Source: Salvator merianae (taxonomy: Eukaryota; Chordata; Lepidosauria; Squamata; Teiidae). From it: a stretch of 64,000 nt of DNA. Positions 12,176 through 24,566 of this stretch are shown here, piece after piece. A program made the position numbers and the translations under genes. The first letter of the stretch is position 1. Each line of letters starts with the position of its first letter. The notes beneath the pieces were generated by a model. It made no database searches, was not told the DNA's origin, and saw only the letters and a list, made by a program, of their open reading frames with translations. The stretch lies in NCBI GenBank assembly GCA_003586115.2, contig QVOM02000034.1:143726693-143790692 (forward strand), written 5' to 3'.

Positions 12176-14261
12176 ACACACGCAAATGTGAGTCAGAGAG
12201 AGCAATGAAAAAATTAAGGGAAAAATTAATCCAAACATGAGGAACCAGCAGGTGGTCATAAAAGCTGGTATTGCTGTTAGAAGTCTGTCATTTATTTCCA
12301 GCTGAAGAATGATGGTGGTCAGCCCAATAGATACTCATTACTTCCCATGTAAGTACTTTATGCATGAAGTGCTAATGTGATTACATTTTATTCTGTTCAG
12401 CATGAAGAACTGCAGGCTTGTTTTACTTGATTTTCTGTGAGGGAAGTTAATGATAGTTCTTCTGGAGAGGAGGAGGAAGAAATACACTCTCTGTATTTAC
12501 TATCTGTAGCCACACAGACAGACAAGATTCCTGTTTTGCTATGAAAGCTCAAGTAAAGCAAGTTCATTGAGGCTGTCTTCAGGCAGCAAGAGGTAATGTG
12601 AATATAGGAAAGACACTGCCATTGCTTCTTACTGCCCCTCACCAAATGTGAGGAGCCGTTCTTGCCTATTTCCTTGTTTGCCAGTCTGTCTCGTTATCTC
12701 ACATGGAGCTACCTGGAAGCCAGCCAAGTGCCTGCTCACTTTCTTTCAATGTTTTTGAGTGCTTCGCTGGCTTCCAAGTGAGATGATAATAAGATAGGCT
12801 GGCAGACTCATAAGTAAGCTTTGCTGTTATGAGAAATCTGGCATCATTGCTGAATTTCCCATAATAATGATATTATGGGTTACTGCTTCATTAACCTGGA
12901 ATTATATTGGGGATGCTGCAGTTACATCCGACATATCCAAAATAGCCCTGGGAAAATCATGAGTTTTAACCTGCATGTGGAGGCACACTGAATTTAGAGG
13001 CCTCCATGCTGCAGAACTGTCAGAGTAGAAGAGGAGGAGTGAGGCCTTCTGCTTTTTCCACTAGTTCTGCTGAGCAGGTCATCACTGGTTAGTTCTGAGA
13101 ATTTCCTGTTTATCCAGTAAATCTAAAAAGCAAAACTGAAAATGCTATTTTAAACTCCATGTATTGAAACATGAGAATTGGTTGAAATATGAGATTTGAG
13201 ATGTAGAGTTCCATGAGATCCTTTTGGAGAATCTCCTTTGATGAATTTTGCTAGGGCTACTGCATTTAGAAAAAAACCCCACCCAATTTGGTATGAATAA
13301 AATAATCCAGAATAAATACAACCACTACTTTAGTTTACAGAATATTTGTAGAGTATTGCTAAGCTAGTGAAATTATGCTGTGAATTGATATTTTAGGTAC
13401 CTTATTCAAACAAAAAGCATGCTCAAAATCTGTAATTTTGGACCAACTCACATTTTGCAAGGAAATCATTTCCCCCAGGTTTACTCCCTGCTTAGTAGTG
13501 GCTCCATAAAATGGGAGCACGTGTGATGGAGGCATGAGTGGAATGCCCAGTAACTCTTGGGCACAATCCACATTCAATAAAATGGCTGGCCTAGGGTTGG
13601 CCAGAGGGAGAGCATCCGCAAGGCTCCATGCTAAATGTGGTCGACACCTGACCCTTCCTCCAAAATAGGTTGCTTTTGTTTTTTTATTTGTAAAAAAAGG
13701 AGTAACAACTCTGAGATTGCCCCCTTCAGAGGAGACAGTGTGGGAGGTGGCATTTTCATGACTGCCTTGCCCCATGCAAAATCTTCACCCTGACTTCCAG
13801 TTCAATTTCCAGTCCCTAGGAACATCTGTGATTGGTGGACAGACCATCTCTTTATAAAAAGCAGAGAGTCTCATCCAGTCTCTTTCTAGCTCTGTGGCTT
13901 TGGCTGAGTGCTATAAAGAAATATGAAGCCTTCAAATTAAGGATGCTGCATTTGGTGGCTGGGGAGTCCCTGCAAGACAGAATCTCTGCCCATCAGGAGC
14001 CCTTCCTTTTTAAGGAAGGTGGGGAGAAAAAGAAGAGTGGAGGAACTTTTACTCACAATAGTAAGAAAGTATGTGAAGGAACACAATAAAGAAGGAATTT
14101 AAAAAAAATCTGAGGGATGGGGAAAACAAGGAGATAAATGATTGGTGGATAAGAGAAGGGCTTCTTGGAGGTGTCCAAGGATGTGCCAAATAAAATCTAA
14201 CATCTGCATTAAGAGTCTGCTATGTGAATTTGTCACATTTGTACTAACTTTCTCAAATTTT
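12173..14261. other. Noncoding, no recognised element
   Basis: A 138-codon minus frame at 13359-13775 has no recognisable domain or splice context and I do not call it a gene. Confidence 0.4.
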
Positions 14262-14545
14262 AATTTATTATTTATTCATAATAAATAAATAAATAAATCC
14301 TGCCCTTCACCCGGAGGTCCCAAGGTGGGTCAAAGTATACAATGAAACAAACACTAAAACATATGTAAACTAGATGCTATCCAACCGTGCTCCCCCCGTC
14401 CCCCGCATCCCCCCGGCAGGATTACATTAAGAAGAAACTATAAATCAATGGCCTGGGTGAAGAGGCACGTTTTAAGCTGGCATACTTTTACTGGGAGGCT
14501 ATTCCAAAGTCAGCAGGGCACTACAGAGTAGGAAAAATGCAGACT
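14262..14545 (-). mobile_element. L2-related 3' end repeat, minus orientation
   Basis: The plus strand opens with TTTATTATTTATTCATAATAAATAAATAAATA, followed by a block equivalent to CCTGCCCTTCACCCGGAGG and then GGCCTGGGTGAAGAGGCACG. This is a common reptile repeat carrying an L2-like tail. The class beyond the tail is uncertain. Confidence 0.5.
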
Positions 14546-14622
14546 AAACTACTCTGATGTAGTCATATCCACAGTGTGATCATGACTGGAAAGATACTAT
14601 AGCTTTCTCAGAAATTATCCAA

Positions 14623-15026
14623 GGGTCTGTTCACACTGCTAGTGTGGACACCTGGACACTCACTAGCAAAGTGTACCTGCACCCTGTGGTTGCACCTGAA
14701 CACTACTAGCTGTTGATAGCTAAATTGTTGTCCACAGCTTGACTGCTGGACTGCTTCCAAGTGTGAACATTGAGATTTTGTGGCATGGTACAGCGTAACT
14801 GCAACTGAACAGTTGCACACCATGTCCCTGGTTGCCATGGTAATGGCTGGACATTTCTGTGGCTGTTGTCACAATGTGCTGGTTGGCATCTTCACTGCAA
14901 GTACTGGAAGCATGATTCTGAACTGTTTCAGCCCTCATAGTGCAGATGACCACTGCACAACTGGGTCTTTTCCAGCATAGAACAATACAATTATACCATT
15001 CTATGCTGGCAAGTGTGAACAGGCCC
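14623..15026 (+). mobile_element. Foldback element, shared GGGCC...CACT ends (404 bp)
   Basis: The left end is GGGTCTGTTCACACTGC and the right end AAGTGTGAACAGGCCC. The interior has TCCACAGCTTGACTGCTGG, GGTTGCCATGGTAATGGC and a terminal hairpin ATACCATTCTATGC. It is homologous to copies at 18.97, 35.0, 45.0, 51.5 and 58.8 kb. Its 142-codon minus frame is incidental. Confidence 0.75.
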
Positions 15027-15341
15027 CAAATAGCTCCTATTTCTGGGTAAAAGACACATGAGACACTATGAGGGAGACCAAGAATGAGCCCCATGGCTAG
15101 TCCCCATGCTGGCAAGCAGAATGCTGTTGTGAGCAGAATTCCATGCACTGAAAGTGCAGCTAGATGTCACCCATTTTTGGTCTTCCATGAGGTGGCACCG
15201 TTTGCTTGCTCCACTTCCTGGACAGCTGGAGGAATACCTGGGTGTTTGTGTGGATACAAATGAATACAGAAACAAAATGCTTGAAGGGCAACCCACTTGT
15301 ACAATGTCTTTGTTCGTTGCTCTGACAAATGCATATATATA

Positions 15342-15360
15342 TGTGTGTGTGTGTGTGTGT
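15342..15360 (+). repeat. (GT)n microsatellite
   Basis: Nine to ten GT units flanked by ATATAT stretches. Confidence 0.95.
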
Positions 15361-16249
15361 TTATATATGTCTTTATATGTCGGCATATAGTTTGTGGGTG
15401 AGATTACAGACTGCTTGGTTCATTTGTTTCATGAATTTGTTTCAGTCTGTAGTTGGCCTCTGAAGAGAAGATATGCGTCATTCGCTCTGTTGCTGAACAG
15501 ACAGAAGTCTGTTAGTTATAATGTATAGCTCAGCTAGTTCAGTTATAATAAATTCTTATCCTTTCCTCAAACATAAGCCTTGTTGACACATATTGAAGGA
15601 CACTAAAATTGCTTTGCAACACAAAATAAGGGTCTGAAAATCCTGAGAAAATCTCAAGAAGTGTGGGAGATACACAAGTTCTACAGGCCTTTGGAAGGCA
15701 TACACTTGCCTGGGTCATAAACAATCTGACCTGAATTTTATTTATTCATTTAGAATGTTATATACTTTTCCCAATTAAAAGGAAACACATTGCTCTGATC
15801 ATGTGGATTTATATCAGAAAGGAGGAGAACACCTCAAATAATATAGTAATCCCAGTGAGATTATAAGGACTTCTTACATATGACTGTAAATGCATCACTG
15901 TCTCAGCAAATCACAATAGCCCCAGTGGAAAGAAGAAGATTGTAAAGTATAGACCTGCCCCAGCTCTAGACAGTCAGGTAGAACTGTCACTAAGATCATT
16001 AGGGCTTCCTGGCTACATGTTTCCTAACACAGGGCTTTTTGCAAAACTCTTTGGTGCTTCAGGACCTGAAATCACTCCACTCCCTTTCCAAGAGCAGAAT
16101 TTCCTTGGCAGCATGTGAACCCAGCATGTGGCAGCCTATGAATACTCTTCCTCAAAGCTCAGCATCATACAGAATAGATTGAAGACACTCACTGAAACTG
16201 AACTAAGTTAAAAAGAGACTCCTGGGCAGCTTCTGATGATTCACTTGGA
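15361..16249. other. Noncoding, no recognised element
   Basis: No exon or repeat I can support. Confidence 0.4.
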
Positions 16250-16705
16250 CTATGCTAGCTCCCATCTGAGGATGGGTGTCTGCTCACCAGAGCTGTCCCC
16301 TGGAGGCTGTGTCTCCTGGAGAGCACTCTGACCACAAGGGACTTCTGCTTGGAGTGTGCCTCGGCAGAAATATTGTGCTGGGGATCACTCCAATGGGACA
16401 CCACTTTAAAATGCTTTCCCAATTGTTCCTAGGCCACAGGCCACTCCAACCAACTGCCCTGTGAATAGCTAGTGAGCCATGCAGTGCGTGGAACCCAGTA
16501 CCATTTTTCCAGGATCTGGAAACATCCCAGCAAATGGGGAATTTTCAGCACACTGTCAAAATTGCTATCGGCTGCAACTTTGGAGGCTGGGAGATTTTCA
16601 TTCCCTGGGCTCTGAAGAGGGATTGGATGGGGCTGTGGAAATGCAGGCAGCCCATGACATGTGAGATCTTTTGCCACCCCGTTCTTGATTTGGATAGAGT
16701 GATGC
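16250..16705 (+). mobile_element. Foldback subfamily C copy
   Basis: GGGACACCACTTTAAAATGC, GTGGAACCCAGTACCATTTT and CTTTGGAGGCTGGGAGAT occur in the same order as in the 53.9-kb copy. The ends are not sharply defined. A decayed relative may lie at 56640-57060. Confidence 0.45.
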
Positions 16706-16834
16706 AGGCCAAGAATGACTTCTGTATTATGTGACAAGGTGCACAGCATGGAAGTTGCTTTAGGTCCTTGAAATTGCTAATTAGATATAAAGGACAGGAG
16801 CATTGACAGCCGGACTACTATAGATATTAAGCAC

Positions 16835-17204
16835 TAGAGATGTGCCAAACTGGTTTGGGTTTTAACCTGTTCAAATTGAATAGTGTAGTTTGACTGGGCT
16901 GAACTGGAAACTAACCAACCCCATGTTCAATGGGCCAGTTTGAACTGAACCAAACCATCGAGGTGTTTGCATAAACCAATTCAGCAGCTCAATTTGATTC
17001 AAACAGGTTCAAGTTTGACCTCTATGGCTCTTTAAAAAGGACTTTTCAAAGTAAATCTACATTTAAATTTTAAAAATAAATAGACATGAACCTGTTTGAT
17101 GTTCAAACTGAATAAGGTTGAGCCTGCTTGACCCAGTTCACATCTGAATCAAACTCAATGTGGTCCAGTTTGATTTGTACCAAACCACTGATGCATATCT
17201 CTAC
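16835..17204. mobile_element. AAACCAGTTTGAA-type palindromic repeat
   Basis: It starts TAGAGATGTGCCAAACTGG and ends with GATGCATATCTCTA, an inverted pair. The interior alternates GTTTGAATTGAACC-like blocks with their complements. Related copies are at 7316-7634, 22992-23322 and, less complete, at 5637, 6556 and 61695. Confidence 0.65.
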
Positions 17205-17500
17205 CAGTAGTCTCTATCTTCTTCAACCATCCATGAGAAGCACCGTTTAGCATATGGCTATTGACACCCCTTGCAAAAGAGTCAAGTCCTGTTCACATTT
17301 CTTCCTATTTTTTTTCCCTCCCTTTCCCCACCCTGCTTTCCTTTCTTTATTTCTACTTTGGATCTACTTGGGAATGATCAGCTTGGAGACTCCTCCTGGG
17401 ATTGGATGATACTAGCAGGGACAGGCTGGCAAGCGGCCATATTGGTTTAAGCACCTTTTTTTTTTTCTTTAAAAAACAAAACAAAAAAACTGAACATATG

Positions 17501-17616
17501 GGGCCTTTTCACACTTTACACCTTAGAATGGGATAATTATAGTGCAGCTGCTCCTGGTACCAGGAGCAGCTGGCATGTAATTATCCCATTCTAAGATGGA
17601 AAGTGCAAAAAGGCCC
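17501..17616 (+). mobile_element. 116-bp hairpin derivative of the foldback family
   Basis: The ends GGGGCCTTTTCACACTTT and AAAGTGCAAAAAGGCCC are inverted. Inner arms TTAGAATGGGATAATTA and TAATTATCCCATTCTAA flank a perfect 28-bp palindrome at 17545-17572 centred on GGTACC. The whole unit is one hairpin, a minimal deletion derivative. Confidence 0.85.
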
Positions 17617-18967
17617 AAGGTCTCCAGCTCTGAAGAAGCTGGGTGCCTTGAACAACTTGCTCCATTAGACAAGCAGAGTGATTCTACCTTTAAATGGCCA
17701 TGGGAGTCACTCTCAGGTCAATGGAGGGGTCACACCCAAGTAAGGACTCTTGTATGTCCCCTTGGCATAAAGCTGCTCTGAAGTAGGGTACAGGGTGCAA
17801 GAGGGCAGAGTTTCCCGCTTTCATGGTACCTTATCCTCTCGTGTAGAGTTATGACAGCCATTTCAACGTGTGATTCAAATGGTGAGGGGCTGTGTGTGTC
17901 TGCATAGTGCAGCTGCTGGTTGCAATTGGCTGCAAAATTGTCTGTAATGTACTGCTGCCAGCATCCCCTAAGCCAGTTTGGCAGAGGCTGTTTAAATGAC
18001 CTCCAGGGAGGACCAAGAAAGGCATATGGCATTGCCTTGCTCAAGCCAGCTAGAATGGGACTCTGTGAAAACACATCCTGACTATCAAACACCTGAGTGG
18101 ACATTGCTGTGCAAAGTCTCCAGCTTGGACAGCTTTAAACTGCTGGCTGTGACAACGGTGCACTTGGAAGGCAAGCACAAAACAGATCTGACATGTAGCA
18201 TGTACTCACAAATCTGACACTGGAGGACCAAACATCCTGATGAGTGTTGGCAGACATTAGGTCCTATCCTTTCACCATTATTCAGGCAGCTAGGCAGACA
18301 AACAGCTGAACAAAAGAAGGTGAAAAGAGGCAAATGAAAATGTCAGCATAGTGTTCTCATGATTTTGTGAGTGCCTTGTGCTAGCTTCTTACAATTATTT
18401 AAAAAATCCCCCAAATTAGAAAGTTCCTCTTAATCTCTTTTAGTTGGACTGCTAATTTCATCACAGATTTAGTCCAAAGACATATTGTACAGCCATTAAA
18501 ATATCATTTTCTATTAGAGCTGGAAGACTTAATTGATTGGGTGTGATTAACTACATAATCCATTAATTTCAGACAGAAAATATAGATATTAAATGAAATC
18601 TAAATCAGATCAGTGGCCCTTAAAGTTGCTCAATGATGGCAGGATTGTAAACAATCTAGAAGCATCATATGAGACAGTTGAAGTTTTTTCCAACATTTCT
18701 TTAGGTGGCACCAGTGGGTTCATGGAAACTGCTAATGATTTACCACTTCCATGGCCTGATATCAAAAATTCATAATCATACAAGTGACTCTCGGTAGAAT
18801 AGAAATGAGCACAAATTATCCTATCAATATCTTGCTTCAGTTGGTGGAATGAAAGTAAAGAAAGAATTGAGAGAGTGAAGGACAAAACAATCTAATCTCC
18901 AGGTCCACCTTATAAATATGGTAGGTCTAGGGCTACTAGTATAAAAGGACAGAGGAAAGCATATTGA
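17617..18967. other. Noncoding, no recognised element
   Basis: Short frames on both strands, including a 124-codon minus frame at 17730-18104, show no domain. Confidence 0.4.
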
Positions 18968-19443
18968 AGTCTGTTCACACTTTGCACTAGCGAGTGTACA
19001 AGGTGCTCACTAGCACAGTGCTTCCATACTTTGTGGTGGCCCTCATGAATGGGAACAGCATATCACTGCTCCCAATCATGACTAACTGTGGAGCACAAAT
19101 TATAATAATCATATGATAATCAGCTTCAGTAAAGTGCATTTGCACCCATTTCCGGGTGAGAATGCATGGCAGTGCCGTGCCACGTCACGCTCAGTGACTG
19201 CATCTGCGTGCTGTGTGGAGCTGCTGGTTGCCATAGCAGTGGCCAGATGTTGCCCCGCTGCTGTCATGGTAACGATCGAGCAAGGATATCAGTGTTCCTG
19301 GACAGCAGGTATCCTGTTTATATTGCATACCTGGATACCAGGTATCCTGTTTATATTGCAGACTAGGGCCTCACAGTGGAGACAGTGTCCATGCTGTGTG
19401 ATCAATACCACCATGGAATGTTCACAGTTGAAAATGCCCTTGG
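18968..19443 (+). mobile_element. Foldback family copy
   Basis: It starts with GTCTGTTCACACTTTGCACT and CTCACTAGCACAGTG, and contains GGTTGCCATAGCAGTGGCC and GCTGTCATGGTAACGATCG, matching the 14.6-kb copy. Near the right it holds a direct duplication of GGTATCCTGTTTATATTGCA at about 19307 and 19343. The right boundary is uncertain. Confidence 0.6.
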
Positions 19444-19936
19444 TTACAATTTAAAAAACAACAAAAGAATTAGTCTTAAAAAAACAAATTTGTCAAAACA
19501 CATCAAATATTGCTTTAAACAATATTTAAAACTATTATTTTTGTGAGCTTTGATTTTCAAAAGTCTGTGTAATGTTTCTTCAGTTTTACATTTGATGGTA
19601 TCACTTTCTGTGTTTCATAAAAACAAAGCTTTTAACATTCTCAATGTGAATTGAAAAAATGTCTTCAAAACTTAAAGGTCAGCCCTGTGTGCGTACTACT
19701 ATATTTTACTAGGGTAAATATGCAAAAATATTTGTGCTTTGAGGATATTTTGTAATATATATGCATTTACAGTTGAGCTTCTTTTATATATTGTGTTCAC
19801 ATTTCATTTTTAAAAGCCTGTAATCAATGATTAAAGTGATGGCACAAACCCACGGTAAAGAAAAAGTCAAGAAAAAAATAAAGTTTTGATTTTTTTTAAA
19901 AAAAGATATTTTGAGGCTTCACAAATACAAAATTCT

Positions 19937-20260
19937 GGAACATAAGAACAAAAGAACATGAGAGGACCCCTGCTGGATCAGGCCATGGTCCATCTAGTCC
20001 AGCATCCTGTCTCACACAGTGACCCACCAATTACTTCTGGGCATTCTCAAGCAGAATAAAAATGCAAAACCTTCACCTGCTCTTGACTCCCGGCAAATTA
20101 CCTTTAGAAGCATCCTGATTGTCTCTCTCCACCCTGGAGGCAGTAGCTAGGCATCCATTCTAGTAGACATTGATACACCTGATGTATCCAGGCTGATTGT
20201 TGTCACCAGCTTTTCCAGTAGTAAATGCCAGAGATGATGGACCTTCTGGGTGGAATAAAA
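19937..20260 (+). mobile_element. Reptile interspersed repeat (AACATAAGAACA type)
   Basis: The start GGAACATAAGAACAAAAGAA is followed by CCTGCTGGATCAGGCCATGG and GTCCATCTAGTCCAGCATCC, a repeat start commonly seen in turtles and squamates. A fragment of the same family lies at about 49021-49080. The class is not assigned here. Confidence 0.65.
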
Positions 20261-22269
20261 AATCTGTAGGTTTTTTTTTTTGTTTTTTTTTTTAACATCA
20301 GTGTAGGCCAGTGCAAGCAGACTCATGAGCTCTGAAGCCCATACTGCAAGGGGTAGGTGACGGAAGGGCAGGGGGAGGGAGTTCTGACTGCACTCACCTG
20401 CATCAACTACCACTGGTCTATAGTTCAAGCAGCTGGAGATTACAAATTAATCTGATCATGCCAGTTTCAAGAGTGAGTCCGAACAAATGTAGGGTTTCCA
20501 TTGCTGAGAAGAAAACCATTATTAGTATGCACGTTATATACCAACAGTCAGAATAACTACTAGAGTGCTTTTACTTGAAAATGATATGGTAGATTCAAGT
20601 TCAGTTATTTATGTTTTTTGTTTTCTGTTTTTTAATATAGACTGCCAAATGTGAAGATACACCTATTTAACCTGGCCTTTGGCTAAGGAAACAGCTTCCC
20701 ATTATTGTTGCTGTTATTGTTATTGTTTTTATACTCAAAGGTTTCACAGAAGGAGAACAATTTTTTTTTTTTCATTCCTTCGTCTTGTAGTCTTCTCTGA
20801 GACCTTTGAGTATTAGGTGGGATAAAAATAAAATAAAGCCACACCTAAACAAAATCAAATGACATCATATTGAATGCAGAGATGGCTGGAAAAAAAAAGC
20901 TAATTGGTGGTGCTGGCATCCGATCAGAGCAACAAATCTGAATGTGTTTGATCATGACAGTTCAAAATTCCATTTAGATAAATGAAATGCACTCAGATTG
21001 CTCCAGTTGCCTCACTTCCCTGTTATCCCACCAATTTTGGTTTGCTCAGCAATCTCTCATGGAGCAGAATATAGAAGTGGAATGTGAAGATACATCAAGT
21101 AACCCTGTTACTTTGCATCCGCATGAGCAATGGAACATTTTGTAGCAACAGAGCCTTCACAACAGAGCTGAACAGAAGCAGGATCCGTCCAGACCCAATT
21201 CCCACAATTAGAGGTCACAGCTGTAGGCACAAAGTTTCCATTACAACAGACACCTGGGTTCACTAAATGATTTTGAGGGGGCCACAAATTCATGATGTCC
21301 TCTTTCCCATATTGAGCAAAATAAGAAAATGATCTTTACTTTTTTCTTGAATAAGGAGCAAATGTTATGAGCCATGCATTGGGAACACTGGATACAATGG
21401 GGATTACTTTACCCAGGCAATAGGCACTCAAGGGGATCTTACTGTATAGGTTTTAAAAACAGTAAATTGGCATGGTAACTCCACACAAGCAATAAAACTA
21501 CCTTCAGACAAAGATCAATGTTAATCAAAGATCCAAACTATTTGGAGTTGACAGGAATGTTTTAAAAGGCTTAAAAATTCAAAAGATACTTAGGTGCCTA
21601 TCAGATGCGTGGAACAGCCTGCAGCTCCTGCATAATAACAAACAGAGGTCTCCCTCTCTTGCTGCAGACTGAGCATGTGTGGAAGGACCAATAAGGAAAA
21701 CCATCCCTCATAAGCTCTATTGCATGAATGGAGAGCTCTTGTCAGGACAAATTTTGATAACTAGAAGGGGGAAAAAGGGGAAGAATTTTATTCTAGATCT
21801 GTCCTATTCACTAAACAGAATGCCCTAATTTGCCAGGAACAGCCAGTTCAGTTCTCACCCCCAGAAGCAACAAAGGTATTGAGTCTGTGAGTATGCAGCC
21901 CATGTAGAGGCTTTGAAGCCTGGTAAAACATTCTGATGGGGCTGCTGGGTTCTGGCAATGTTTGATCCATTCCTGAGCTGGATCAGTGCCCTAGTTACAG
22001 CACTAATCAGAGCCCCAGGGAAAGAGCAGAAACAGCTGGTCACAACAACATGAAGCAGAGTGGAAAGGAATGGCTTCTCTTGGTAGTTCAGCAGAAGGGA
22101 CTTCAGAGGACAGCTGAGCAGGTAAGTGATGTCATAGCAGATCTGAACCTATCTGGCTCTTCCTAATATTTATATATCTATATCTATATATGTACACACA
22201 TCTGAACTTGTGCTGACTCTGCCTTTTGGCTCTGCAAATGAGTGGAGACAAAGAAAGCTGCTTTGATGT
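20261..22269. other. Noncoding with an L2 tail at 20.77 kb
   Basis: A minus-strand Cys-rich frame at 21108-21293 was checked and does not fit EGF spacing. The rest is unremarkable. Confidence 0.4.
20765..20845 (+). mobile_element. Short L2-like 3' tail
   Basis: TCTCTGAGACCTTTGAGT followed by GGTGGGATAAAAATAAAATA resembles the terminal portion of L2 elements. Only the tail can be recognised. Confidence 0.4.
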
Positions 22270-22925
22270 GAGTCAATAGGATAATCTCTGGTGGGAAATT
22301 AGGAGGGGTGGGGACAAATGATGTGGTGTGATGTAGGTGCCTGAGTAACTATGTCTTTATATGGTCTGTTTCCTGTCACCTTTGCATACATGTTGTGCTG
22401 AAGGAACAGACCTTGACTGTATGTTGAAGGGCTTAATGGGTCACCTTCACCTGAACAATGATTTATCCCTGGCTGGAACTAGTTGGTAAATGCTGCTGTT
22501 TGCACTCTTAATGAGAAGTTCCCCAGATGTGGATTCAGACAATAGGTTAGTATGGGTTGCCAAATAGCTGCCATCGAATATTTTAACGATTCACTCCTGA
22601 GTTGGATCTTGTTTTATTGCAAATGGTTTTCCAAGCCTTTGTGCTTCATCAGAGAAACAGAAGATTTCACAATACTTCTTGTCTCTTTTACACGCAGGCT
22701 TCCCTTTTCTAATATGGATACTGGTAGGTTGTATGAATTCTGGTTTAAATACATGAGTCCAGGCTCTCTGGTCCAATTCCCCTGTACCTGTAACTTGTAT
22801 GCCAATGGTGTTTATGAAGACAGTGTCCATTTTCATGGGCCAAGAGTGTCTGTACCATGACAAAATCCTGCCTTTTGGTGGTACAGTAGTTTAGGACCTT
22901 AGAATTGTGGGTAATATGACTACAC
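22270..22925 (+). mobile_element. Unclassified family F copy
   Basis: Blocks in order: ATGTCTTTATATGGTCTG, TTTGCACTCTTAATGAGAAG, CAGGCTTCCCTTTTCTAATA, AGTCCAGGCTCTCTGGTCC and CTTAGAATTGTGGGTAATAT. The minus-orientation copies carry the same blocks reversed. The 102-codon frame inside has no recognisable domain. Confidence 0.6.
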
Positions 22926-22991
22926 AGAATTCAATAATAAAACAATTGTAAGTTATATGTCAAGCATAACTTACTTAGCTAAATTCATCAG

Positions 22992-23322
22992 TAGAGATTT
23001 GTATGAACTTGAATGGTGGTTTGGTTGGGATCAAACTAAACCATGTGTGATTCAGTTTGAATTTGAACCAGCTGAAACCAGTACAATCTGATTCTATGCA
23101 CAAAAATCCAATTTATAAAGTCCTTTAAAAGGTCAAAATATAAATGAACTCAAACTGTTTTGAACTGAACCAGGTTGTTCAAACCAGTTTGATTGAACCC
23201 CCATCATTTGGTTTGTTCGAACAGACCCCTCAAACCTGTGAGTGATTTACTTTGAGTTCAAATTGGTCAAACCACCTGGTTCAATTTGAACCTGTTCAAA
23301 TTTGAGCAGTTTGACACATCTC
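22992..23322. mobile_element. AAACCAGTTTGAA-type palindromic repeat
   Basis: The ends are TAGAGATTTGTATGAAC and CAGTTTGACACATCTC. Dense AACCAGTTTGA and TCAAACTGGTT blocks occur on both strands, and AAGTCCTTTAAAAGG lies near the centre, as in the 16.8-kb copy. Confidence 0.65.
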
Positions 23323-24383
23323 AAAGAATAACATGCCTATCTAAACTTTTCACTTGCTTAATAAATGTAACATTTTTCAATGTTTATTTAGTTTGGGGAA
23401 GAAATGTGAGGAAGCACTACCTAGTTTACTATCTCTGGAAGGAAACCTATTATATATAGATTCTGTGGATTCCATTTTAAATAAAATCAGGCCCATGTAG
23501 AAGCCTATTTCTGGAATGCTGCTGGTGCCCTCAACCATATTTTCAGCAATGAAGTTGCTAATTGGTTGTCTGGCCACACTTTATTGTACCCAAGACCCTG
23601 AGAAGTAATTGTCATTGTTCCTTAGCAATAATGCTGGAATTAAACCCAGTGCTGAATCTCGAATCACATCATCAATAAGACAGCCGAGATTTCAAGCCAG
23701 CATATTAATAAGGTTTCTGTACAGTGTGTTATCTTGATTTTAAATTTATTCAGCTTATCTGCCAGCATCATGATAATGAATAACCATGTAGGAAGGGGGA
23801 GGAAAAGTGTTTCCCAACACATTTTCAGATCAGATGACTTCTTTGAATTATATTTTTTATGTAAATAGCAGTCAAATGTGGTTAGGCTTAACAGTGTAAG
23901 AAAACACATCACTCTCAGAAATTATGCACTGAATGAATGTGTCTCTGATGACCTTGAGAATATATCGTATGGGAAGGCTTTTACTACAGGCTTTAAATAG
24001 TTGTGAATTTGAAATATACGACATTTCCCTGTAAAATATTACAAAATATATGTAGCTGGTAAAACCGAAAATCAATACTTCACATTTAATGCTATGAAAA
24101 ATGAATTTCCCTAAAGAAAAAAAAGAAGAATCTGCATAACAGATAGACAGCTGTGTGAGATAGGAAAATGTTTTTTTTTTTAATCTTTATATTTGTAAGC
24201 ATAAAATGTTTATATCAATTTGTATTGTCAATATATAAAACTGTTTTCTCTGCAAAGTCCTGAAGCAGCAGAACTAGATCATTTGCTATATGGCTGCTTA
24301 GCATTAAAACAGATTACAATTCATGCTGGCAGGGTGGAATGATAAACAAATGGCATCTTTGCATGGGAAGGAACTCAACTCAC

Positions 24384-24479
24384 GTTTTCTGCAATACTTT
24401 CCTTCCCAGCCAGATGGGCAGTCACAAATGTTATGGCTGATACATTTCCCTCTCTTCATACACTTAGGATCACAAACAC
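24384..24479 (-). CDS. VWDE: Intact EGF-like exon, probable VWDE C-terminal repeat
   Basis: A 96-bp internal exon read on the minus strand encodes one EGF-like domain. An acceptor TGCACTGCAG with a T-rich tract precedes it and a donor C|GTGAGTTGAG follows it. Two bases, 31 codons and one base give a phase 1-1 exon, the usual EGF format. All six cysteines are present with spacing C-x3-C-x5-C-x5-C-x-C-x8-C (VCDPKC, GKC, ICDC, GWEGKYC), with no stop. EGF domains are extracellular, disulfide-bonded protein-binding modules. The lack of the D-x-D/N calcium signature suggests a non-calcium type. The closest family I recall is the run of EGF repeats at the end of VWDE, a secreted protein with a VWD domain; WIF1 and other EGF-array proteins are alternatives. 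The upstream neighbour exon is 22,078 bp away. Exon identity is well supported; the gene name is moderate. Confidence 0.72.
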
Positions 24480-24544
24480 CTGCAGTGCAATATAATTAAA
24501 TAAAAAGAATGACTGAGGAATTGTCCATACATTTCCTTTCTTTC

Positions 24545-24566
24545 AAAAAAAAAAAAAAAAAAAAAA
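24545..24566 (+). repeat. Poly(A) run of 22
   Basis: A 22-base A run 65 bp from the EGF exon, upstream of it in transcription terms. On the minus strand it is a T run in the intron. Confidence 0.95.

Noticed and set aside
13359..13775. 138-codon minus-strand frame
   Set aside because: No recognisable domain, no splice context and ordinary base composition. Not enough to call a gene.
21108..21293. Cys-rich minus-strand frame considered as another EGF exon
   Set aside because: Cysteine spacing does not fit the C-x3-C-x5-C-x5-C-x-C-x8-C pattern of the neighbouring exons and no clear donor follows.
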